Source: Procambarus clarkii (taxonomy: Eukaryota; Arthropoda; Malacostraca; Decapoda; Cambaridae). From it: DNA of 64,000 bases. The notes under the pieces were generated by a model. That model saw only the letters and a program-made list of their open reading frames with translations. It had not been told where the DNA came from and did no database searches. Positions 47,575 through 57,950 of the stretch are shown here, piece after piece; position 1 is the stretch's first letter; each line of letters opens with the position of its first letter. The position numbers and the translations under genes were made by a program. The stretch covers positions 18,477,968 to 18,541,967 of the forward strand of contig NC_091156.1 of assembly GCF_040958095.1 (NCBI RefSeq), in the 5' to 3' direction.

Positions 47575-47990
47575 GGAAAATGTTACAGGTAATACTGGAG
47601 GGCCAGGTACCAAATCTACACAGTAAAATAACAACGTACTGGAGTGAACGCTATGGAAGACAATGCAGAATAGAACCAGTGAAGAGCAGAGGTGCCATGG
47701 GCACAATCAGAGAACACTGTATAAACATCAGAGGTCCGCGGTTGTTCAACGTCCTCCCAGCGAGCATAAGAAATATTGCCGGAACAACCGTGGACATCTT
47801 CAAGAGGAAACTAGATTGTTTCCTCCAAGGAGTGCCGGACCAACCGGGCTGTGGGGGGTATGTGGGCCTGCGGGCCGCTCCAGGCAACAGTCTAGTGGAC
47901 CAAACTCTCACAAGTTAACTTCGGGCCGGGCTTGGGGAGTAGAAGAACTCCCAGAACTCCATCAACCAGGTATCAAGCAGCTGTGCTCAG
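47575..47990 (+). pseudogene. LINE C-terminal/3' fragment
   Basis: The frame at 47580-47917 encodes RGPRLFNVLPASIRNIAGTT, then FKRKLDCFLQGVPDQPGC and a NSLVDQ ending. This is the usual extreme C-terminus of CR1-like LINE polymerases. The following 3' region includes GAACTCCATCAACCAGGTA. RT core absent. Not the same family as 58 kb. Confidence 0.75.
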
Positions 47991-48119
47991 TGTTACTCTC
48001 CTATTGACACAACAGTATGTTATAGTGGGTTGATTAATTTCAGAGGCATTTTTGGAAACTCATGCAATACATGGTCCAACTTTGCAGATATGCATATGTA
48101 CACATCCACACACACTTGA

Positions 48120-49775
48120 ACTAAGAGGAAAAAAGTACAAGATATGATGGAGCAAGTCAAGTGGAAATACAAGGAGGCCGAAGAGAGTTTTATAGCAACA
48201 GTAAGGGGGGAAAAAGTAGGTGGTAATATAATAACCTATTGTTTAAGAGAAAAGGTCAGGAAGCAAAAATTTGAAGCAGGAGGGAGTAGAGGAAGTAAAG
48301 AGAACAACAGGAATAGATGCAACAGAACTAGAAACGATTACATTAACATAAGACTAGTATGAGAACGATATGCTATCAAAGCGAAAAAGCCACCTAAATT
48401 ACTACATAGTCATATAGGAAGGAAAATGTTGGCTAACGACCAAGTGACAACACAATGGAAAACAGAAGGGACATATATGGAAAGCGAAAAGGAAATCTGC
48501 GAGGCACTGACTGCCAGTTTCCATGGAGTGTTCTCAACCGAGCCTGAGCGGCTCCCATTGTTAGAAGAGATTACCTTAGATGAAAGACTATCAGATATAA
48601 AGATGACAGCAGAGGTGTTATAAAACAACTAACAACACGGGATGAAACTAAAGCAGTTGGACCGGACAATGTATCACCGTGGATACTAAAAGAGGCAGCA
48701 CAGGCCCTCGGCGTACCTCTGGCAAGGATCTTTAATGAGTCACTTACAAAGGGAGAATTGCCCAGTTGCTGGAAGGAGGCAAATGTTGTACCGATTTTCA
48801 AGAAAAGCGATAGGGAAGAGGCACTTAACTACAAACCAGTATCACTGACGAGCATCCCCTGTAAAGTATTTGAAAAAAATAATCAGGTTAAGACTGGTTA
48901 CACACAGAAAATTAGGTATGTAAACAAACACCAACATGGGTTTAGAGAAGGGAAATCATGCCTAACAACCTTCTGGAATTCTATGATAAATTAACAACAA
49001 TAAGGCAGGACAGAGATGGCTGGGTAGACTGTATATTTCTGAACTGCCAAAAGCTGGTGTGCGATACAGTACCGCACATGAGACTGCTTTTCAAACTTGA
49101 GAGGCAAGTGGGAGTAAGCGGAAAGGCCCTAGCATGGGGTAAGGAACTACCTAACAGGAAGGAGCCAGAGAGTAACAGTAAGGGGGCGAGAAGTGGGACT
49201 GGCGAACAGTAACGAGTGGAGTACCTCAAGGATCGGTGCTGGGACCAGTTCTATTTTTAATATACATGAACGAAATGTCTACAGGGTTCGAATCCTGTAT
49301 GTCGATGTTCCTGAATGACGCAAAATTAATGAGAAGAGTTGTGACAGATGAGGATTGCAGGATCCTCCAAGAAGACTTTAACAGGTTGCAGAGATGGTCA
49401 GAGAAATAGCTACTGAAGCAAATGTAAAGTTATGGAAATGTGATTAGGTGACAGGAGACCAAAGGGACAGTACACAAAGAAGGGGAACTACCTACCTGTG
49501 ATGATTCAAGAGACCTGGGAGTGGACGTAACATCTAATCTAACTCCTGAGGCACATATAAATTGGATAACGAGAGTACACTGGCAAAAGTTTGAACATCA
49601 TTCAGAAACCTAAGTAGGAAGGCATTTAGGGCGCTTTACACTGCCTAATGTGAGACAAGTTATCTAGTACGCAGCCCCATCATGGAGCCCCCACCTGAAG
49701 ATACACATAAGGAAATTGAAAAAGGTTCAGAAGTTTGCGACGAGGCTCGTCCCAGAGTTACGAGGGATGGAGGGG
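48120..49775 (+). pseudogene. Decayed LINE (family 2), RT region
   Basis: Closely follows the LINE at 32076-35882 in sequence: SHIGRKMLANDQVT, NEIC..LTASFHGVFSTEPE, ELPSCWKEANVVPIFKKSDR, SGVPQGSVLGP (about 49214) and a damaged FLNDAKLM in place of FADD. Many stops and frameshifts. Truncated at the 5' end near an ACACATCCACACACAC stretch, and at the 3' end near 49770. Confidence 0.85.
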
Positions 49776-50087
49776 GCAAGGGAGGGAGGGTGTGGCAAGG
49801 GGTATATATAGACTAAGATGCTCTCACGTACTAAGTAGTGTTCTAACACCTCCTCCTCCAAAGTTTCTAAATGATCTTGGGATGTTTATCGGTTCCTCGT
49901 AATCTGATAAATGTATCCTACCAGTTTATGAGAGTCTCTGGTGCCTGCTGGAGCGTCAATAAACTCTCGGGTCATTTACGCGTGGCAGGAAGAGCACAGG
50001 CTCCAGAGGTGACCTTAGTGGTGGTGCACTTGCGGCCTGCCCCCGCTCACAGGGGTACACACACTACCCCAACACAACACTTGTCAG

Positions 50088-50117
50088 TCACCGTGTGTGT
50101 GTGTGTGTGTGTGTGTG
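50088..50117. repeat. (GT)n microsatellite
   Basis: Short GT run; another lies at 50289-50317. Confidence 0.9.
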
Positions 50118-50283
50118 GCGACACCAGAGGCACCAGCAAGTAATGTTCCTGGCGCAGGTCTGGGCGTGGGGTGGAGACCAACATAATTGACAGGCCAGCC
50201 ACTATACCAGCGCCCTCATCACGCAAATACCCGCGCAATTTTTGCATGGTGAATGCTGTCTAATGGGAGCGGCTTGTGAGTGT

Positions 50284-50318
<35 letters not shown>

Positions 50319-50423
50319 GAAAAATATATGTAATTAACATAAGAGAAAAAATTGGTTAGAAAGGCGGGGTCCAAGAGCTAATAGCTCGATTCTGCCGATA
50401 CAAATATTAAATCAAAATAGTAA

Positions 50424-50500
50424 ACACACACACACACACAAACCCACACACACACACACACACACCCACCAACCCACCCACCCACCCACACGCGTGCGCG

Positions 50501-50541
<41 letters not shown>
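50424..50541. repeat. CA-type compound microsatellite
   Basis: (CA)n, CCACCC(A)n and CGCACGCACA variants preceding the LINE fragment. AC repeats resume at about 50819-50833. Confidence 0.93.
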
Positions 50542-50545
<4 letters not shown>

Positions 50546-50819
50546 GGGTGTGTTTAGGGGACACAGGTGGAAACTGAGTGCCCAAATGAGCCACACAGAT
50601 ATTAGAAAGAACTTTTTTAGTGTCAGAGTGGTTGACAAATGGAATGCATTAGGGGGTGATGTGGTGGAGGCTGACTCCATACACAGTTTCAAATGTAGAT
50701 ATGACAGAGCCCGATAGGCTCAGGAATCTGTACACCTGTTGATTGACGGTTGAGAGGCGGGACCAAAGAGCCAGAGCTCAACCCCCGCAAACACAACTAG
50801 GTGAGTAACTAGGTGAGTA
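50542..50819 (+). mobile_element. LINE family 1, 3' fragment inside CA repeat
   Basis: Starts within GGACACAGGTGGAAACTGAG and continues to the natural C-terminus and 3' UTR (TTGAGAGGCGGGACCAAAGA), with tail ACTAGGTGAGTAACTAGGTG. It is flanked on both sides by AC-type repeats and its sense strand is the AC strand. It preserves the six-T run that is expanded to seven in the 58-kb copy. Confidence 0.9.
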
Positions 50820-50841
50820 CACACACACACACAGCGCTCAC

Positions 50842-51052
50842 CTACAACCTCGAGGCTGACGATAAAGCTGAGGACGGATTTGCCAGAGACCTGACACTCG
50901 TACATGCCAGAGTCCTCCTCCTTGACATTGTCTATGATGAGGACCCACTCCTTGCGCTCCTCCTCCAGCCTCACCGACACCCGCTTGTCCGAGCTGTACT
51001 TGTACTCGTCTACAGTAAGGATGTGCAGGTCCCCGTGTCGGATCCATGACAC
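50842..51052 (-). CDS. dpr: Dpr-like Ig protein, exon 2 (most of Ig1)
   Basis: Exon of 211 bp, acceptor CATCAACAG|GTGTCATGG, donor GTAG|GTGAGC. Phase 0 in, phase 1 out. It encodes 70 residues from VSWIRHGDLHILTVDEYKYS through RKEWVLIIDNVKEEDSGMYE, with the second Ig1 cysteine in YECQVS, to SFIVSLEVV. The WIR, DLHILTV and DSGMYECQVS motifs are hallmarks of the Dpr Ig1 V-type domain, which binds DIP partners at synapses. The Ig1 β-strand following YECQVS is shorter than usual. Confidence 0.94.
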
Positions 51053-51221
51053 CTGTTGATGTAAACTGTAGTTAAGCATTTCCACCAGCCATTAACCCCA
51101 AGACTCAGAGGGGAACTGTGAGCCTACATTATTCTCTTAACGATACTTTACGAAGAAACGTACAACCTTACAAGAAGTTCTCAAACTAGAACCTCACGAA
51201 ACGATGTAGGAGCTTACGTTG

Positions 51222-52258
51222 TGGCCCCCCTGGTCATATGCCAGTGTTGTGACACCCCTGGTCATATGCCAGTGTTGTGGCCCCCCTGGTCATATGCCAG
51301 TGTTGTGGCCCCCCTGGTCATATGCCAGTGTTGTGGCCCCCCTGGTCATATGCCAGTGTTGTGACATCCCTGGTCATATGCCAGTGTTGTGGCGCCCCTG
51401 GTTATATGCCAGTGTTGTGGCGCCCCTGGTCATATGCCAGTGTTGTGACACCCCTGGTCATATGCCAGTGTTGTGACACCCCTGGTCATATGCCAGTGTT
51501 GTGACACCCCTGGTCATATGCCAGTGTTGTGGCCCCCCTGGTCATATGCCAGTGTTGTGGCACCCCTGGCCATATGCCAGTGTTGTGGCCCCCCTGGTCA
51601 TATGCCAGTGTTGTGGCGCCCCTGGTCATATGCCAGTGTTGTGGCGCCCCTGGTCATATGCCAGTGTTGTGGCCCCCCTGGTCATATGCCAGTGTTGTGG
51701 CCCCCCTGGTCATATGCCAGTGTTGTGGCCCCCCTGGTCATATGCCAGTGTTGTGACACCCCTGGTCATATGCCAGTGTTGTGGCGCCCCTGGTCATATG
51801 CCAGTGTTGTGGCCCCCCTGGTCATATGCCAGTGTTGTGGCACCCCTGGTCATATGCCAGTGTTGTGGCCCCCCTGGTCATATGCCAGTGTTGTGACGCC
51901 CCTGGTCATATGCCAGTGTTGTGGCCCCCCTGGTCATATGCCAGTGTTGTGGCCCCCCTGGTCATATGCCAGTGTTGTGGCGCCCCTGGTCATATGCCAG
52001 TGTTGTGGCGCCCCTGGTCATATGCCAGTGTTGTGGCGCCCCTGGTCATATGCCAGTGTTGTGGTCCCCCTGGTCATATGTCAGTGTTGTGGCACCCCTG
52101 GTCATATGCCAGTGTTGTGGCCCCCCTGGTCATATGCCAGTGTTGTGGCCCCCCTGGTCATATGCCAGTGTTGTGACACCCCTGGTCATATGCCAGTGTT
52201 GTGGCGCCCCTGGTCATATGCCAGTGTTGTGACACCCCTGGTTATATGCCAGTGTTGT
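51222..52258. repeat. 28-bp minisatellite (CTGGTCATATGCCAGTGTTG), ~37 units
   Basis: Period exactly 28 bp. Variation is confined to the TG(G/A)C(C/G/A)CCCC spacer. The CCTGGTCATATGCCAG part is partly palindromic (CTGG..CATATG..CCAG), so single strands may form small hairpins. Stop-free frames are spurious. Confidence 0.97.
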
Positions 52259-52513
52259 TAATACTCGTGTCATACCAATGTTTTTGCAGTCAGGAAAGCC
52301 AGTTGTAAAGTCCACGCTAGATACAAGCACCACTGGGAAGCTGGTCCCGGGTCTATACACCACCACTTTAACACAGTCGAGGTGAGAGTGGAGGTGTAGT
52401 GGTGGACTCCTCGGGTCACCAGAGGGAGTGTGTGTCCAGTGTCGAATTATGTCTTCAATAATCCCAGTGGGGATATTTCGGCACACAAATTATTCTGGAC
52501 TTGGGACGAGGCC

Positions 52514-52643
52514 CATCAGAGTGTCGACGTGGATAGTGTAGTAATGCACCTTTGAAGGCATGATGTCCTTGCCTGGTACATCAGAGTGTCGACGTGGATA
52601 GTGTAGTAATGCACCTTTGTAGGTATGATGTCCCTGCCTGGTA
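52514..52643. repeat. 65-bp tandem duplication
   Basis: Two adjacent copies beginning CATCAGAGTGTCGACGTGGA, differing at four or so positions. Confidence 0.95.
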
Positions 52644-53636
52644 CAGTCTCTGAGAGGCCAGAGACGCCTCTTACTCCAGGGGGACAGTGCCTCAATACTC
52701 TTTTTCTGTTTGCAACAATACTCTTAATGTAGGAAATTTAAATGTACGTTTTCCACTAGGAATTTCCTTTAATATTAACAGAGCTGCTGATTATGTGTTT
52801 CTGAATTCTGTAATAAGCAAGTTCTCAATGCCAGACGAATTATTCGGTTTTTAAGAAGGTTTTTAAAAGATTGTATAGAGCAGCTTGTAAATTAATAGAG
52901 TCGAGCAGGGTGCTGTAATTGTGGAGGGTTGCAAATGTTGCTCGGATATTTCAGAATGGAGGCAGATGACTTGCGTCAAATTATTGTCCACAATTGTTTG
53001 TACTGTTAATATCAAAAGCTCTTCATTTACGTCTTGGAAAAAAAATCGATTAATCAAGTATTCACAACATGGGCTTACTGAAGGTCGTTCGTGATCTGAG
53101 GTGTGTGTCAGTCGCTGGAAACTGTACCGGAGGGCTTTGATGCTCTCCACACATCACATTACGTATATGTAATAACTAATAATACGAATTATTACTAGTC
53201 ACTTCTAAGAGATTCCGAATTATTTTAAGTATATGACAATATATAATTATTTTAACGACCCTCTTCTGTTGTGTTTAGATCTTTGAGCTGGTGATAGCAG
53301 TAAGGATGAGTACACATGAGGCGTCTGTATCATACCATCTCTCATTTTAACATTTTCAAGTTTTCTTCACTAGAAGTCTTAGATTTGTCTTAGATTTGTC
53401 TTAGATTTAAGTCTAAGACACGCCTTGTGTCTTAGATTTACTCTGCTAAAGCTGTTCCAATAATATTTCAGGAACAGCGTTGGTGTCGAGAGATTAATGT
53501 AATGCCACACACACCGCCCAACATTATGGCCGCCATAACTATTCTTGTGAGTCAAGTAAATATTAGCTTCAACTAATTTCCTTTATATATATAACGAAAA
53601 AATAATTATATAAAATCAATGAATATGGTTACTTAC

Positions 53637-54565
53637 TTTCTTTTCTGCCTTGTCGAGGACCCTGCAGGCGAGCTCTGCCGTCTTGCCCGCCTGAACCTTC
53701 ACCTTCCTCGGGAGACTCCTGTCGAATCTGGGCCCCAGTGACGTGGTCTCCACCTCCTGCAGCACCTCACCCGGGTAATCTTGCTTGCTCTCATCTGACC
53801 ACTGAGAGTGGGGACCCAGAGGCTTCATGATACCGTAAGTGTCCTCACCACCAGAGTAAATGCCATCAGCCTTGACACCCCCAGTGTACACGCCGCCAGA
53901 GTTAACACGGCCAGAGTACACAACGTCGGACGGAACAGCGCCAGAGTAAACACCGAAGGTTGAATCACCGCCGGTGTAGAACATCCTGGTGTAAACCCCA
54001 CCAGTGTAGAGGCCGCGGGTGGGGCCGCCACCGGTGTGCGCACCGTTGGTGCCGTCGAGCGCCCCGCCGTACACAGGCGAGTCCATGTTCTGGTGCTGAT
54101 GCTTCTGGTCTAGATACTGCTGGTGTTGGGTGTGTGGGTGCTGGACGTGTTGACCTTTATAATACTGACCAGCAAAGTTCTTAGCCATAGAATTACGGCG
54201 CTGGTCTTCTTGATGCTGTGAATTCGGCTCAAAATGGTGTTTACCTTCGTAATACTGTCCCTGATGTTGGTGGTCTTGCTGGTATATTTGTCCGTTGTAG
54301 GGAAGAGCGTGCTGGTAGTCGCGGTTGTAGGTGTGCAGTTGGGGATCGAACTGTCGCTGCTGGATACTCTCAGGAGACTTGAGCACAGACTTCTCCGACC
54401 TCAAGATCTCCTCCAGGTAGGAGGGCGGGATCTCCAGGGAGGTGAGGACACTGGGGAGGCGGGAGGCGCGGGTCTCCGGGGACGGGGAGGCCGCCGCCGT
54501 GTGCTTGGGGATGTAGTCGATCTCGTCTGAGTCAGGAGCGCCCAGGTGTGCTCCCGCCGCCATAT
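53637..54565 (-). CDS. dpr: Dpr-like Ig protein, exon 1 of visible set (N-terminal extension and start of Ig1)
   Basis: Exon of 929 bp, acceptor GTTGTGTTGCAG|ATATGG, donor AAGAAA|GTAAGT. Phase 1 in, phase 0 out. Counting from MAAGAH, residues ~1-90 are acidic/serine-rich, ~90-170 are Q/H/Y-rich (YQQDHQHQGQYYEGKHH), and ~180-245 form imperfect decapeptide-like repeats around Y(T/S)GG. Then the Ig1 start: GPRFDRSLPRKVKVQAGKTA, ELACRVLDKAEKK, joining VSWIR of exon 2. The methionine at 54563 is followed by no signal peptide, so an upstream exon supplying one is expected, beyond what I can see. Dpr proteins usually have much shorter N-terminal regions. Confidence 0.88.
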
Positions 54566-54827
54566 CTGCAACACAACCACACGTCACTCAACGCCTCCTC
54601 AACATAAACTGTAACTCATCAGAGAATTATTTGTCACGTCACAAGGGATGATTACCAGTTGCGACAATATATATGGTTAATGCCATTACCATATTAGCAA
54701 ATGCTTAACTATTCAATACATAATAAGAACACATTACTTATTACAACACAAGTTATCGTTAATAATAGAACTATAAGACCTCGTTAATGACAACAACTCA
54801 AGCAGTGATTGGTTATTGCAGTACATG
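54566..54827 (-). other. Intron upstream of the extension exon
   Basis: AT-rich, with no further exon recognised. The gene is presumed to continue to higher coordinates. Confidence 0.5.
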
Positions 54828-55897
54828 ACTGTCCAGGACCCCGAGAGGGGCCAGGGAACCCTCACACAAGTGTCCAGGACCCCGAGAGGGGCCAGGGAAC
54901 CCACACACAAGTGTCCAGGACCCCGAGAGGGGCCAGGGAACCCACACACAAGTGTCCAGGACCCTGAGTGGGGCCAGGGAACCCTCACACAAGTGTCCAG
55001 GACCCCGAGGGGGGTCAGGGAATCCACACACAAGTGTCCAGGACCCCGAGGGGGGCCAGGGAACCCTCACACAAGTGTCCAGGACCCTGAGTGGGGCCAG
55101 GGAACCCACACACAAGTGTCCAGGACCCCGAGAGGGGCCAGGGAACCCACACACAAGTGTCCAGGACCCCGAGAGGGGCCAGGGAACCCACACACAAGTG
55201 TCCAGGACCCTGAGTGGGGCCAGGGAACCCTCACACAAGTGTCCAGGACCCCGAGGGGGGTCAGGGAACCCACACACAAGTGTCCAGGACCCCGAGGGGG
55301 GCCAGGGAACCCTCACACAAGTGACCAGGACCCCGAGGGGGGCCAGGAACCCACACACAAGTGTCCAGGACCCCGAGGGGGGCCTGGGAACCCTCACACA
55401 AGTGTCCAGGACCCCGAGGGGGGCCTGGGAACCCACACACAAGTGTCCAGGACCCCGAGGGGGGCCAGGGAACCCTCACACAAGTGACCAGGACCCCGAG
55501 GGGGGCCAGGGAACCCACACACAAGTGTCCAGGACCCCGAGGGGGGCCTGGGAACCCACACACAAGTGTCCAGGACCCCGAGGGGAGCCTGGGAACCCAC
55601 ACACAAGTGTCCAGGACCCCGAGGGGAGCCTGGGAACCCACACACAAGTGTCCAGGACCCCGAGGGGGGCCTGGGAACCCACACACAAGTGTCCAGGACC
55701 CCGAGGGGGGCCTGGGAACCCACACACAAGTGTCCAGGACCCCGAGGGGGGCCTGGGAACCCACACACAAGTGTCCAGGACCCCGAGGGGGGCCTGGGAA
55801 CCCACACACAAGTGTCCAGGACCCCGAGGGGGGCCTGGGAACCCACACACAAGTGTCCAGGACCCCGAGGGGGGCCTGGGAACCCACACACAAGTGT
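54828..55897. repeat. 41-bp minisatellite (GTGTCCAGGACCCCGAGGGG), ~26 units
   Basis: Period 41 bp. GAGAGGGGCC, GAGTGGGGCC and GAGGGGGGCC variants in the left half; a homogenised GGGGGGCCTGGG variant dominates the right half (55580-55890). Open frames on both strands are repeat artefacts. Confidence 0.97.
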
Positions 55898-56052
55898 CGT
55901 GTCTCGTCCACCACCAAGATAGAACACTGGCTACAACCCCTGACTCATTAACAACATTGAGAGGAATATTAGAAATTTATTTGAAAATTCCAAATACCCA
56001 CACATGGACACGGCTCCCTTAAGAACACCAACACCAGGAAGAAGAAAGAGGA

Positions 56053-56229
56053 AGGGGAAGGGAATTATCAGGGGAGAGGGCCAAGCCATACAGCACTTGG
56101 AAGGGGCTAGGATAAGGATTTGGGATGGGACGAGGGGTGGGAACGGGGGCCCAACCACTTGGACGGTCGGGGATTGAACGCCGACCTGCATGAAGCGAGA
56201 CTGTCGCTCTACCGTCCAGTCCAAGTGGT
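56053..56229 (-). mobile_element. SINE family C, full copy
   Basis: AATTATCAGGGGAGAGGGCC body, TTGGGATGGGACGAGGGG, then the tRNA-like head (minus: GGACGGTAGAGCGACAGTCT, GTTCAATCCCCGACCGTCC). A clear GGACGGT/ACCGTCC acceptor-like stem. Confidence 0.75.
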
Positions 56230-56540
56230 TAGGAGAAGAAAGGAGGAGACAAAGAAGAAGAAGGATTTACGTTGCATTATGTTCCATAGCCAAATAATTT
56301 AGGAAGTGTTGGCCCAAGAAGTTTGGCGACATGTTGAGGCCAGGACCCCAGGCGTCTGGGGTCCCTCCAACACCACAACTTGTGCTCCAGGATAACCATG
56401 ACTTAACAACAAGAGCCAGCAGACAAGAACTAACCACAACTTAAGAACCCAAGTGTTAGCTAAGAATTAAGGGAGACTTACAAAGCATATTCTTAGCGGT
56501 GAGAGAGGCGCGACCTGTCAACTTGACCTCACTCCACACT
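56230..56540. other. Unassigned sequence
   Basis: No gene or element recognised between the SINE and the 16-bp array. Confidence 0.5.
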
Positions 56541-56544
56541 CCAC

Positions 56545-57950
56545 ACTCTCTCACTCACACACACTCTCTCACTCTCACACTCTCTCACTCACACTCTCTC
56601 TCACTCACACACTCTCTCACTCACACACTCTCTCACTCACACACTCTCTCACTCACACACTCTCTCACTCACACACTCTCTCACTCACACACTCTCTCAC
56701 TCACACACTCTCTCACTCACACACTCTCTCACTCACACACTCTCTCACTCACACACTCTCTCACTCACACACTCTCTCACTCACACACTCTCTCACTCAC
56801 ACACTCTCTCACTCACACACTCTCTCACTCACACACTCTCTCACTCACACACTCTCTCACTCACACACTCTCTCACTCACACACTCTCTCACTCACACAC
56901 TCTCTCACTCACACACTCTCTCACTCACACACTCTCTCACTCACACACTCTCTCACTCACACACTCTCTCACTCTCACACTCTCTCACTCACACACTCTC
57001 TCACTCACACACTCTCTCACTCACACACTCTCTCACTCACACACTCTCTCACTCACACACTCTCTCACTCACACACTCTCTCACTCACACACTCTCTCAC
57101 TCACACACTCTCTCACTCACACACTCTCTCACTCACACACTCTCTCACTCACACACTCTCTCACTCACACACTCTCTCACTCACACACTCTCTCACTCAC
57201 ACACTCTCTCACTCACACACTCTCTCACTCACACACTCTCTCACTCACACACTCTCTCACTCACACACTCTCTCACTCACACACTCTCTCACTCACACAC
57301 TCTCTCACTCACACACTCTCTCACTCACACACTCTCTCACTCACACACTCTCTCACTCACACACTCTCTCACTCACACACTCTCTCACTCACACACTCTC
57401 TCACTCACACACTCTCTCACTCACACACTCTCTCACTCACACACTCTCTCACTCACACACTCTCTCACTCACACACTCTCTCACTCACACACTCTCTCAC
57501 TCACACACTCTCTCACTCACACACTCTCTCACTCACACACTCTCTCACTCACACACTCTCTCACTCACACACTCTCTCACTCACACACTCTCTCACTCAC
57601 ACACTCTCTCACTCTCTCACTCACACACTCTCTCACTCACACACTCTCTCACTCACACACTCTCTCACTCACACACTCTCTCACTCACACACTCTCTCAC
57701 TCACACACTCTCTCACTCACACACTCTCTCACTCACACACTCTCTCACTCACACACTCTCTCACTCACACACTCTCTCACTCACACACACTCTCTCACTC
57801 ACACACACTCTCTCACTCACACACACTCTCTCACTCACACACACTCTCTCACTCACACACTCTCTCTCACTCACACACTCTCTCTCACTCACACACTCTC
57901 TCTCACTCACACACACTCTCTCACTCACACACTCTCTCTCACTCACACAG
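56545..57950. repeat. 16-bp array (CTCTCTCACTCACACA), left part
   Basis: Highly homogeneous: roughly 85 units, nearly all identical over more than 1 kb. The right end (57780-57950) changes to ACACACTCTCTC variants. The same unit resumes at 60511, on the far side of the LINE. Confidence 0.97.

Larger units (their letters stand above)
44247..50841 (-). other. Dpr-like gene intron 2
   Basis: A 6.6-kb intron containing an 18-bp array at its 3' end, SINEs, a CCAGGTAAGT repeat, a 13-bp array, LINE remnants and microsatellites. 45170-46300 carries no recognised gene. 47080-47570 and 49775-50080 are also unassigned. Confidence 0.7.
51053..53636 (-). other. Dpr-like gene intron 1 (of visible exons)
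   Basis: A 2.6-kb GT-AG intron holding the 28-bp array and a 65-bp tandem duplication. 52650-53630 is AT-rich with no gene, apart from a short GTCTTAGATTT repeat near 53380-53440. Confidence 0.75.

Noticed and set aside
51219..52261. 262-codon plus-strand frame rich in Cys and Pro
   Set aside because: Stop-free reading of a 28-bp tandem repeat within a Dpr intron, antisense to the gene.
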